Shown piece by piece: positions 1-8,609 of a stretch of 60,329 nucleotides of DNA. Position 1 is the stretch's first letter, and each line of letters starts with the position of its first letter. Location: positions 1-60,329 of the forward strand of contig DAOVER010000018.1 of assembly GCA_030668875.1 (NCBI GenBank). The letters are read 5' to 3'. Made by a program: the position numbers and the translations under genes. This stretch comes from Candidatus Heimdallarchaeota archaeon. Lineage in GTDB: Archaea > Asgardarchaeota > Heimdallarchaeia > Heimdallarchaeales > Heimdallarchaeaceae. Below the pieces are notes generated by a model that did no database searches, was not told the DNA's origin, and saw nothing but the letters and a program-made list of their open reading frames with translations.

Positions 1-757
1 TATCATAAAATCCACCTAAATGGAGTGAAGCAGCATTTATGTCTGAATAATTGTTAACTATCCTTCCTCCAGACCAAAAATCATCTAGCATCTCATGTTC
101 TTTAAGTAAATCAAGATTATCAGCTGGATAACTATTACCGTCCATCCAAGGAACAAGTAACTCGTAACGAAGTTGTCCCCCTCTAAATGCGGCTGTATAG
201 GTGTCAGTTGTTGCAACCATTGGTAATTGGCAAGCTAGTGAATTTGGCGCATTGGGTGCCATCATATATTGAGCTATGCCTAAAGCTGATGGGCCCCATG
301 TGCCAATCTTATCATTACACCATTGTTGTTCAGAAATCCAGAGTAATGAATCATGACCATCTGTCTGTTCTGTAAAAAAGGGCATCCCTTTCTCGCCATC
401 AGATTCAAAGAAACCGCGAAAATCTTGTAAAATCAGAATAAAGTCACGTACAACATATCCTGATAAGAATATCCACATCATATCTTTATCATAAGGCGTG
501 CGAACAAAAATTACAGGGAGTGATTCGTTAATGTTTATTGGAATATATACGTCAGTGGCTAACTTGACCCCATCCCTCATTGAGGGCATATAAGGCACTT
601 TGACATAATCATCATAGTAGGTGCTATTCTCTGGAAACACCCAATTGAATTCTGGCTCAGGTACATCATTATTTGGTAAATAGATAACAAGTAAAGTGAT
701 TGAAGTTGCGAGAATTATTGAACCAGAAATTATTAGTGCCAAATACTTAGTCTTCAT
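1..757 (-). CDS. CocE/NonD (X-Pro dipeptidyl-peptidase S15-like) hydrolase, 3' end outside window
   Basis: An open frame begins at ATG 757 and runs 252 codons off the left edge. The start has a hydrophobic signal or anchor segment (MKTKYLALIISGSIILATSI). Family landmarks follow in order: a 'MRDGVKLATDVYIP' strand, 'RTPYDK', 'DFRGFFESDGEKG', and 'WCNDKIGTWGPSALG', where the Ser of G-P-S sits at the nucleophile-elbow position. The frame leaves the window just after 'GGFYD', which matches the G-W/F-Y-D motif that normally carries the catalytic Asp. Members of this alpha/beta-hydrolase group cleave esters or Xaa-Pro peptides. The substrate cannot be read here, but the leader suggests action outside the cell or at the membrane. 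The winged-helix gene lies 68 bases upstream in the same orientation, so the two may be co-transcribed. The catalytic His and the jelly-roll domain would lie outside the window. Confidence 0.88.
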   Translation of the reverse strand, partial: MKTKYLALIISGSIILATSITLLVIYLPNNDVPEPEFNWVFPENSTYYDDYVKVPYMPSMRDGVKLATDVYIPININESLPVIFVRTPYDKDMMWIFLSGYVVRDFILILQDFRGFFESDGEKGMPFFTEQTDGHDSLLWISEQQWCNDKIGTWGPSALGIAQYMMAPNAPNSLACQLPMVATTDTYTAAFRGGQLRYELLVPWMDGNSYPADNLDLLKEHEMLDDFWSGGRIVNNYSDINAASLHLGGFYD

Positions 758-825
758 GCGTTTGTTTATGTATCTAGACCTATTTAATATTTTAGTGAAA
801 ATGACAGTTAAGAATAATTTTCAAA

Positions 826-1485
826 TTAAATATCCTTCAAACAGCCTTTGATATCTTCAAAAAGTGTAGGGTTTTTGATTATTAATCCTATCCAAAAAAT
901 TACGTCCATAAGAAATCTCCCGGAATCAGTAGTCATTTCAGCTGTCATAACATTGTTGATAACTTCTTCTGTTGCTGTTTCGAAATTCTTGATCAACTCT
1001 GCATTAGCAATGGTATACCACTCAATTATTTTTTTCTCAAAACACTGCGCATCTATCTCTTTTCCTTCAAAATTATTTTGAAGAACATTGCTAATGAAAT
1101 CAACAAGAGTTTTGCGAATCTTTATCATATCTTTATCTTCAATATCGGTGAAAGGATTTGTTTCAACACCAATTAAAAAGAATTTAGCAGTTGTACCATA
1201 TAGAGTCTCGGATTTATTGTTCTCGTAAACTCTTTTACCACATTTAGTTACCATGCCTTTATCGGTCAATTTCCCTAAATAACGATAGATAGTTTTGACA
1301 GATTTCTCATTATTATTCGCCAAAAATTCTTCTTGAATGTTGCTGATGGTTAAGGGGCCTTTTTGATTGAGAATCAGACGTAGAAAAAGATAATTTGAAT
1401 CTGTGAAAATTGAATCATTTCTTACAGAGGGAATGTGTTTTATAGCTTTTGGAATATATCCTGGTGTAGAATCTTCAGATTTCAT
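826..1485 (-). CDS. winged-helix transcriptional regulator (ArsR/GbsR-like)
   Basis: A 219-residue protein. Residues about 28-95 read as a winged helix: 'FLRLILNQKGPLTISNIQEE', then 'KSVKTIYRYLGKLTDKGMV' as recognition helix, then a basic wing (TKCGKRVYEN). The C-terminal 120 residues are helical and acidic (a dimerisation or sensing domain), with no obvious metal-ligand cluster. It starts at ATG 1485. On the minus strand there is a TATA-like stretch (complement of 'gtataaaaatt', about 1530-1540). It lies head-to-head with the ABC transporter operon at 1719 and just upstream of the CocE-like hydrolase, so either could be its target. The exact family is uncertain; the HTH assignment is by sequence pattern only. 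Confidence 0.75.
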   Translation of the reverse strand: MKSEDSTPGYIPKAIKHIPSVRNDSIFTDSNYLFLRLILNQKGPLTISNIQEEFLANNNEKSVKTIYRYLGKLTDKGMVTKCGKRVYENNKSETLYGTTAKFFLIGVETNPFTDIEDKDMIKIRKTLVDFISNVLQNNFEGKEIDAQCFEKKIIEWYTIANAELIKNFETATEEVINNVMTAEMTTDSGRFLMDVIFWIGLIIKNPTLFEDIKGCLKDI

Positions 1486-1650
1486 CTAATTACCCCTTTA
1501 ATTTGTTCTAATATGCCTTTTGTACACAAGTATAAAAATTTTCTCATGGATTTGAGAAGCCTTTCCCACATCCCTAAGATTTGTAAATGCTCTTGAAAAT
1601 GCCACATAAAAAGATGATAGGTTTCCTTGAAATCACGCATCATATTATCT

Positions 1651-1718
1651 GAGAACTGATTCTCGGAACACGTTACCTATCTTTAAAAAAGGATATATAC
1701 GTATCAATTAAACTTGGT
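1651..1718 (+). promoter_or_regulatory. promoter region of the ABC transporter operon with a short inverted repeat
   Basis: A TATA-like box (gatatata, 1692-1699) lies about 20-27 bases before the GTG at 1719. Upstream is an inverted repeat GAGAA-CTGA-TTCTC (1651-1664), a possible regulator site. A GGTG core at 1716-1719 could serve as Shine-Dalgarno for an alternative TTG start at 1728. The rest of the 1486-1718 gap shows no gene. Confidence 0.45.
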
Positions 1719-4700
1719 GTGATTGTATTGAGATATAAGGTTAGACTATTATTTATAACAATGTTACTGATTTTAGCACCTATTTTCACGTTTTCTACTG
1801 CAGCTGACAATGAAGAAATTCTTTATATGACAGGATTTGAAGAAGGAGGAGGAATCGAAGAATCATTTCCCGTGGTGGACATGCATGGAGATTTACATGT
1901 TTTCATCCATATCGTAACAGCTGAAACAGATCGATTAGTTCATCTTTATTATATAGATGGGGAACCAACTTTTGAAATTATTGTAGAAGATGCGATTGGA
2001 CTTGTAATTCGATCTACATATAATAGTGACATAAATATTGGAGTAGTCTACAGCATTTTTACACTTCTAGGAGACATGGTTTTCTATAATTATAATTGGA
2101 TGCCAAACAATGTAATAACCACAGAAATCTATTCAATCACACAACATGATTTATTCTATATCACTTATTTTGATGTTGATTATGCAAATGGGTTTATTCA
2201 CATATTTCACAATAAGTATGATGACGATATGATGACTACAGTAAACATGACTCATCATTATGGTTTTCTTCATATATGGAATACTGAAAGATTCATCATA
2301 ACACCTCCATCACTTTACCAAAATGTTGTAGAAACACTAGTTGATAGAAATGGAGATATGTGGTACTTATACGACTATACTGGACCATATGGGATAGGGA
2401 TAGGAATTCTCAACAGTTTTATGGAGATGATGATCCCAGTAGATCAACAAGGTTTTAGCGATGTATTTTTTGATGTTGAGAAAGTTGTAGCAGTAGCGGA
2501 GGATACAGATCTGCTTAGTTTCATGTTTATAAATCCAAATAGAATGTTTTGGGGTACTTTTGATGGAATAGATATTATAGAGCATTCTCAAGCTATCTCA
2601 TATACAAATCCTTCAGATTTTAATTACAAAGTTGAAGGAGATACCAAAACATTAATTCTTTCTGATGCACAGGAGGGTACAAATTTTGTGAATATATACT
2701 ATGCTTCTATGTCAGCAGGTTCTTGGCAATTTAACCCCATACCTACATCAAATCATATTTCTGATGGCTTCTTCTCAACGTTCATTTATGGAAATGATTA
2801 TGTTCTTTTGTATAATACCACTGTGAACCCATCAGAGTATAGTCCAACAGTGGGTATTCAATATATTGAAGAACAAGCTATTAGTTTATTCGTAGTAACA
2901 TCAGAAAATTTTGATACCTCAGTCGTTATTGAGAATCTAACATCGTTCAATCCTTGGGTAGTATTCTTCACAACATTATGGTATATTCCTGTTACAATTG
3001 GAGTAGTACTAATAATCATAATTACTTCCCTAGTAATTTACATAAGAAGAAATAAGGAAAAACTATCAGCTTTTCTTACTGATACGCAAGTTGGAGAACA
3101 TTCTAAATTTGTTCTGTACTTCAAAAACGTAGTACGATACATTAGAAATGTAACAAGTACTGTTTTTACAATATGGACATCAAATAAGAAGCGAACTTTT
3201 CTAACTCTAGCAGGTTTTATTATAACAGGTTATCTACTTAGCTCAGCAATCATTATTGCACAATCTGAAGAATCAGCAATGATCACCGCTTACTATAATG
3301 CAAATTCAATGCTTACTGATTCCGATGTGTCAGCTAGAGTGGTTACATCATTTGTTTCAAATGGAATAGATAATTTCACAATTGAAGATGATTATGTCAA
3401 TAATGCAAAGCAAGAAATCTTGAATATATATGATGGTATGTATGTACAAAAATATGTGGACCGGGTGATATCTGCATACTATACGGTACCGTATGTATAT
3501 TACCAGTTTAGTGAAACTCAATTTTATAAAAATGATTATGATTTTGTAGGTCTTCCTGAAGATTCTGATGAGTTTATGCAAACTCTAATTTACGAAGGTC
3601 GAGTTCCTGAAAATAAGAGTGAAGTAATCATAAGTTATAGGTTGGCTCAGGATGTTTCAAGATACCAGCAAATACAACTCAATGATACTCTAATGGTTAT
3701 TGCAGCAAATGAAGATGTAGGGGGACAAGTATATGACTATATGATAAATGCTACAGTAGTAGGTTTCTTTAGTCCGCTTAATGTTGCACAACTTAGAAAA
3801 ATTTCTACATATTTAGATTTTCCAAACGATATCTATTCTATAGTTGAAGAAAAGGAAATTCTTACAAAAGAGAGTTTATTCTTTGATTTCTTTAATAAAA
3901 GTGATACTAAACTCAAACTAAATATTGTACGTGGGTACTATCAGTTTGATTATAACTTTGACAATTTTAGAATAGAAGAACGAGCAGCACTGGCAACCGA
4001 ACAAGAGGAGCTTGAAGGGAAGGTGTTTACGTTCAGTTTTGATGCACTATCTGCTATTACTATAGGAGTGAGTAATGCTCAAAATGTATATACTTCAGAA
4101 ATCAAGGAGTTTTTTGAAGATTTCAATTCTTACTATCTAAATAATATGGCTAGATTATTGATTTTTGCAATACCTGCTGTATTGCTTTCAATCTTTATGG
4201 TATTTGAATCATCGGAACTATTTTCGTCAAGTTATCAAAGTGAAATTGAAATCTTAAGAAACCGAGGAATACCAAATAGACAAATAACGTCAATTTATCT
4301 TTCAATAAGATTCTTCGAAATCTTAATTGCAAGTGTAGTAAGCTTTGGGATAGCTATACTAACGGCAATACCATTGATCAAAGTTAATGGATTTATAACT
4401 TTCAGAAATGAAGATACAAATCTAGTAATAGGGAATGTACCATTTGAATTAGTAATTGTATTTGCGTTTCTATTTATAATTTCAGTACCCAGAATATTGA
4501 TGATTATAAGAAGAAGGAAAAAAGTAGAAAAAGTGCCAAGCACTTTCATGAAAATAATAAAAGCAATTTCATGGAGAGATTTATTCTTTTTAGTGATGGG
4601 AGTATTTCTATTCTTGTACTTCTACAATCAAACCTTTTTAGCGTACTATGATTCACATGTTGAAAATTTCATCATATATCTGTACCTAACAATTATCGGG

Positions 4701-5978
4701 GCTATATTCAGTCTAATTGGTGGATTACCATTCATCATTAAGATTCTATCAATGATTTGGAAAGGTATAGGGTATGCGTTATGGAATTCGAAAAAGACAA
4801 GAACAAGTTTCCTATTCTCAGAAATTAGCAAGGATATTAAGTATTTTGAAAATATAACACTGATATTCTTACTGATCGTATGTATTCTAGTACCAGTGTT
4901 GATTGTTCCGTATTCAAAAGAAAGCACGCTAGGACAGCAAGCTTACTTCATAAACGGAGCAGATGTCAAAGTTGAAAGCTGGAATAAAATAACAGAGATA
5001 AGTAAGGAACAAATAGAAGCAATGCCAGAAGTGAGATTTGCTACTAATGTTAGAGTATATACGATGTATTCAGGTTCATATACGAATACAAGAATAGTGG
5101 TAGTCAATACGACGGAGTTTACGAATATTATACAGAAACCACCTCAATCAATATCAGATCTGGCATGGTCACAGATGAAAAAACTGACAAATACAACATG
5201 TATAACTTCAAGATCTGTGCAACAGATATTTAACAAAGAGATTGGGTCCACAATGTCATTCCAAGCATTAGTAGCAAACACTACCCTAATTCATAGGTTG
5301 GAAATAATAGAGTTCTTTGATCTGTTTCCAGTATATTATGATGAACAAGAAGCAGCAGAAAAAAGAACCATGATGATAATATCAAATGAAGCATTTGATG
5401 CAATAGATAATATCATACTGACAAGATTGAAAACATTTGATGATCTATATCTTAAGTTGTATGATGTAAATAAAGCAGAAGAAGTGAAAAGAGAAATCTT
5501 TCCATGCACAGGAGGACAAGTAGTAAGAACAGTGGAAGATGTGAAAGATACGCTGAAAACACCTCTATATAATATATTCATCATAGAAATGATACTATCC
5601 TTGTTTGTATCGGCAGCAGTGCTTTTATTCTCAAGCTTTACAACATCAATAAAGATTCTAGAAAGAAGAGTTGTGAAACATGACATCATGAAGAAGATGG
5701 GAATAAATGTTCCAACGATAATAAACATGTCTGCAATACAGACACTGATAGCAGCAATTATACCGTCGATGGTGATAGGAACGGCAGTTGGATTGCTAGC
5801 AGTAAGACCAACATTAATACAACTAAGCTATGGGGCAGCACCGTATGAAATGCATGTGAACTTTCCATGGCTGATGATAACGATGCTGATAGTAGGAATA
5901 CCACTGATGATTTACATATTCATGAACCTATTCCTGAAAAGGGATTTTGGTAAATATGCACCAACAGTAATGGAGTAG
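1719..5978 (+). CDS. giant MacB/FtsX-like ABC transporter permease with extracytoplasmic sensor-like domain
   Basis: A 1419-residue membrane protein. It has a signal peptide (about 1-29), then an extracytoplasmic beta-rich region (about 30-410) whose repeated aromatic strands suggest a propeller-like fold, a membrane segment (about 412-442) and a short cytoplasmic stretch. A first FtsX half follows: TM about 491-514, a large MacB-like outside domain to about 800, then three TMs at 805-937. A second half has TMs about 950-1067, an outside domain about 1068-1283, and three TMs 1284-1405. Such permeases work in mechanotransmission or lipoprotein/lipid extraction rather than classic import. The ATPase starts 6 bases after the stop, so the two form one operon. 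GTG 1719 is one start; TTG 1728 gives a more typical leader (MRYKVRLLF) and sits 8 bases after GGTG. Codon choice drifts to A-ending codons in the distal third. The N-terminal domain is not recognised. Confidence 0.85.
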   Translation: MIVLRYKVRLLFITMLLILAPIFTFSTAADNEEILYMTGFEEGGGIEESFPVVDMHGDLHVFIHIVTAETDRLVHLYYIDGEPTFEIIVEDAIGLVIRSTYNSDINIGVVYSIFTLLGDMVFYNYNWMPNNVITTEIYSITQHDLFYITYFDVDYANGFIHIFHNKYDDDMMTTVNMTHHYGFLHIWNTERFIITPPSLYQNVVETLVDRNGDMWYLYDYTGPYGIGIGILNSFMEMMIPVDQQGFSDVFFDVEKVVAVAEDTDLLSFMFINPNRMFWGTFDGIDIIEHSQAISYTNPSDFNYKVEGDTKTLILSDAQEGTNFVNIYYASMSAGSWQFNPIPTSNHISDGFFSTFIYGNDYVLLYNTTVNPSEYSPTVGIQYIEEQAISLFVVTSENFDTSVVIENLTSFNPWVVFFTTLWYIPVTIGVVLIIIITSLVIYIRRNKEKLSAFLTDTQVGEHSKFVLYFKNVVRYIRNVTSTVFTIWTSNKKRTFLTLAGFIITGYLLSSAIIIAQSEESAMITAYYNANSMLTDSDVSARVVTSFVSNGIDNFTIEDDYVNNAKQEILNIYDGMYVQKYVDRVISAYYTVPYVYYQFSETQFYKNDYDFVGLPEDSDEFMQTLIYEGRVPENKSEVIISYRLAQDVSRYQQIQLNDTLMVIAANEDVGGQVYDYMINATVVGFFSPLNVAQLRKISTYLDFPNDIYSIVEEKEILTKESLFFDFFNKSDTKLKLNIVRGYYQFDYNFDNFRIEERAALATEQEELEGKVFTFSFDALSAITIGVSNAQNVYTSEIKEFFEDFNSYYLNNMARLLIFAIPAVLLSIFMVFESSELFSSSYQSEIEILRNRGIPNRQITSIYLSIRFFEILIASVVSFGIAILTAIPLIKVNGFITFRNEDTNLVIGNVPFELVIVFAFLFIISVPRILMIIRRRKKVEKVPSTFMKIIKAISWRDLFFLVMGVFLFLYFYNQTFLAYYDSHVENFIIYLYLTIIGAIFSLIGGLPFIIKILSMIWKGIGYALWNSKKTRTSFLFSEISKDIKYFENITLIFLLIVCILVPVLIVPYSKESTLGQQAYFINGADVKVESWNKITEISKEQIEAMPEVRFATNVRVYTMYSGSYTNTRIVVVNTTEFTNIIQKPPQSISDLAWSQMKKLTNTTCITSRSVQQIFNKEIGSTMSFQALVANTTLIHRLEIIEFFDLFPVYYDEQEAAEKRTMMIISNEAFDAIDNIILTRLKTFDDLYLKLYDVNKAEEVKREIFPCTGGQVVRTVEDVKDTLKTPLYNIFIIEMILSLFVSAAVLLFSSFTTSIKILERRVVKHDIMKKMGINVPTIINMSAIQTLIAAIIPSMVIGTAVGLLAVRPTLIQLSYGAAPYEMHVNFPWLMITMLIVGIPLMIYIFMNLFLKRDFGKYAPTVME

Positions 5979-5984
5979 AGAAAA

Positions 5985-7748
5985 ATGATAATATGCAAAG
6001 ATCTAATTAAAGTGTATCACGATCCTGTCACAGATTTGAAGGTATCAGCACTAAGAGGACTCGATCTATTCATAAACGAAGGAGAAGTTGCATCGATCAT
6101 CGGACCTTCAGGTGCTGGCAAAAGCACATTGGTAAAAATCTTATCGGGGGTACTGAAACCTAGTGGTGGGTCAGTCTATATTGGCGAAACAAATATAGCC
6201 GATCTAAATGAGAAAAACATGAGACAATTCAGATTTGAAAGAATGGGAATAGTGAACCAATATGTGCACCAGAACCTATTGTCAAATCTAACGGTAGAAA
6301 AGAATATCATGCTGCCAATGAAAATGAGATATGTTAATCGACAAACAGTGAGAAAGGAAACGGATGATCTAATAAAACTGTTAAATCTAAATAAAATAAG
6401 AACAAACCCAGTGACAAAAATAAGTGGAGGAGAAGCAGTAAGGACTAGTATAGGTGTAGCTCTAGCAAAGAAACCAGCTATGATACTAGCTGATGAACCT
6501 ACAGGTCAATTAGACACCGCAAATACTAACGATATTGTAGCTACTTTCAAAGATCTCAATGATCAATATAACACTACTATTCTTGTTGTAACACACGATC
6601 TTAGATTTAGGAATGCTTTCAAGAAAAGCTTCATCATACGTGACGGTCGTTTAGTTGGTGTTAATCTTGATGTCGATAGAAGTGAGCTAGAGTTTATTTT
6701 AAGACCGCAAGAATCTACTCTTCAATCTGTTATTGATAGCTCTCAATTCGTTAGGTTACCAGATGAAGTTTTTGTTGGTGGTGATTACAAGCATATGGTT
6801 GAGTTCGACATCCATCCTTCAAAGAGATTTACCTTTATGTTTAACCCAAGTGATGTAAGCAAGGATCAGATTCAAGATATACTTGAGAATTATACAACTA
6901 TGGAAGAACAACCTGAAGCTGAACTACAACAAGATGATGAAGGTAAGGTGTCTTTTGAAGAAATCAAACCACTTCTTGAACAACAATTCGATTATCCGAA
7001 AAAAAGGACACCAATTATACAAGTTTCAAATCTTTACAAGTCTTTCCCTGCGGGAAGAATAACAAACGATGTTCTGAAGGATGTATCATTTACAGTAAAT
7101 CAAGGAGACTTTGTTGTTTTTTCAGGTAAGAGTGGAGCAGGAAAAACCACTTTGATGAATGTAGTATCTGGTGTAGAAACTCCCGATGATGGTGAAATCA
7201 AAATAAAGGATTTCGATATTGTTAATGGTGATTCAAGAGATATTGCAAATTTCCGATTCAATGAACTAGCCATGATAAGTCAAGTCAATAATCTCTTCAA
7301 ACAATATACAGTCCATGAGAATATGATAATTCCAAGAATTTTCAATTCAGTTAATCATTTCACGACAGAAGATATTCCCAGTATTGCTGAAGATGTGGAA
7401 ATTGATCACAAAATCAATCAATACGGAGTGGAACTGTCAGCAGGAGAACGTCAAAGAGCTGCTTTGGCAATCGCTTTAGCGAGAAAAGCTCCAATCATCC
7501 TCGCAGATGAACCAACAGCTAATGTCGACTCAAGACTTGCTAGAAATATCATCACTCTACTTATGGATACAGCAAAGCAATATGGCACGACAATTCTCAT
7601 GTCAACCCACGATTTATCTCTTGTAAGACCTGGATTCAGATTGATACGATTGCAAGACGGGATAATAGTTGAGGATATGAGAGTTACCAAGGATAAACTA
7701 AAAGGAATTATCGAAGACTATCTCAATATAGAAATAGCAGAAAAATAA
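5985..7748 (+). CDS. tandem ABC ATPase (two nucleotide-binding domains) partner of the FtsX-like permease
   Basis: 587 residues with two MacB/LolD-type nucleotide-binding domains in one chain. NBD1 has Walker A GPSGAGKS (40-47), Q-loop Q92, signature ISGGE (146-150), Walker B MILADE (166-171) and H-loop H204. NBD2 has Walker A GKSGAGKT (about 382-389), signature LSAGERQ (about 484-490), Walker B IILADE (about 502-508) and the 'STHD' H-loop near 543. A linker of about 100 residues (236-342) with an acidic stretch separates them and matches nothing I know. Both sites look catalytically intact, although NBD1's signature departs from LSGGQ. Most MacB-type ATPases are single-domain homodimers, so the fusion gives a fixed pair to match the two-halved permease. 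Codon preference changes near codon 180: ATA/CTA/GTA before, ATT/CTT/GTT after. Confidence 0.93.
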   Translation: MIICKDLIKVYHDPVTDLKVSALRGLDLFINEGEVASIIGPSGAGKSTLVKILSGVLKPSGGSVYIGETNIADLNEKNMRQFRFERMGIVNQYVHQNLLSNLTVEKNIMLPMKMRYVNRQTVRKETDDLIKLLNLNKIRTNPVTKISGGEAVRTSIGVALAKKPAMILADEPTGQLDTANTNDIVATFKDLNDQYNTTILVVTHDLRFRNAFKKSFIIRDGRLVGVNLDVDRSELEFILRPQESTLQSVIDSSQFVRLPDEVFVGGDYKHMVEFDIHPSKRFTFMFNPSDVSKDQIQDILENYTTMEEQPEAELQQDDEGKVSFEEIKPLLEQQFDYPKKRTPIIQVSNLYKSFPAGRITNDVLKDVSFTVNQGDFVVFSGKSGAGKTTLMNVVSGVETPDDGEIKIKDFDIVNGDSRDIANFRFNELAMISQVNNLFKQYTVHENMIIPRIFNSVNHFTTEDIPSIAEDVEIDHKINQYGVELSAGERQRAALAIALARKAPIILADEPTANVDSRLARNIITLLMDTAKQYGTTILMSTHDLSLVRPGFRLIRLQDGIIVEDMRVTKDKLKGIIEDYLNIEIAEK

Positions 7749-7751
7749 AAA

Positions 7752-7783
7752 CAGAAACATCTGCTTTTCAATTTTTATTTTTA
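7752..7783 (+). terminator. likely terminator of the ABC operon
   Basis: A short CAGA-AACA-TCTG hairpin (7752-7763) is followed by a T-rich run (about 7772-7782) directly after the ATPase stop codon, in the convergent gap before the HAD gene. T-runs are the usual archaeal termination signal; the hairpin is weak. Confidence 0.4.
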
Positions 7784-7793
7784 AATTTGATTA

Positions 7794-8540
7794 TTATTTT
7801 ATCTCAATTTCAGCAACGGATGAAAGAATAACATCAGCATCAACCAATTCTTTTTCTGTTGACCTGCCTGTTAAAACACCTATACAACCTAAATTACCCG
7901 CATTCTTTCCTAGAAGCATATCACGATTATCGTCACCAAATACAATTGATTTTGAAACATCAACATCCAAAACTTTGCATGCATATTGTAACATATCTGG
8001 AGCAGGTTTGCGTTGATATGGAGAATCAACATCAATCCCTAAAATCAAGTCAAAATGCTTTCTAATCCCAGCGCTTTTCAAATGCTTGGTAGCTGGAGTG
8101 GTGCTATCATGAGTAAATACAATAATCTTAACACCAGTCGCATCTAGTTTTTCTAGTAATTCCTTCACACCGGGATAAGGTTTGATGTATGAACTAAAAT
8201 CAACTTTATCGTCGACTTGGTCGAAAATATCTGAAAGTTCACCTATTGTAACATTAACTGAGAAGTTTTGTAGAAAATATCGAACATTACGCAAATTGTT
8301 AACTCTAGGTTCGTGTATTGATCCACCCTCAATAATAGTGTTAGTTTTGGGATCAACACCAAATAACTCGAGAAGTTGATCGTGAGCTTCCTCAGGAAGT
8401 TTGTATTTTTTAGCAAAGACTTCTGAACGTTTCTGCATTACTGGGATATACATACATATGTCTAGAAGTGTGCCATCCTTATCAAAACCGACAAGCTCGA
8501 CATCTCGAAACTTCTTATCTCCACACTTAATGGTTATCAT
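7794..8540 (-). CDS. HAD-family hydrolase (phosphoglycolate-phosphatase-like)
   Basis: 248 residues with all four HAD motifs: nucleophile motif GFDKDGTLLD (D20, D22), motif II 'VFTHDS' (T143), motif III Lys in 'QRKPAPDM' (K178), and motif IV 'FGDDNRDMLLG' (D203/D204). A helical cap lies between residues about 25 and 115, as in subfamily I phosphatases that hydrolyse phosphoglycolate, beta-phosphoglucose or nucleotides. The substrate cannot be read from sequence. It is cytosolic, starts at ATG 8540, and stands alone, convergent with the ABC operon. Nothing about it looks damaged. Confidence 0.9.
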   Translation of the reverse strand: MITIKCGDKKFRDVELVGFDKDGTLLDICMYIPVMQKRSEVFAKKYKLPEEAHDQLLELFGVDPKTNTIIEGGSIHEPRVNNLRNVRYFLQNFSVNVTIGELSDIFDQVDDKVDFSSYIKPYPGVKELLEKLDATGVKIIVFTHDSTTPATKHLKSAGIRKHFDLILGIDVDSPYQRKPAPDMLQYACKVLDVDVSKSIVFGDDNRDMLLGKNAGNLGCIGVLTGRSTEKELVDADVILSSVAEIEIK

Positions 8541-8609
8541 ACGTATCTGACTAAAGTTAAACAGTTTAATAATTTATCGCATTGAAAGAATGTGGTTTCA
8601 AATATGCTA

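Noticed and set aside
187..375. Small plus-strand frame of 62 codons
   Set aside because: Antisense to the CocE-like hydrolase, whose motifs are clear.
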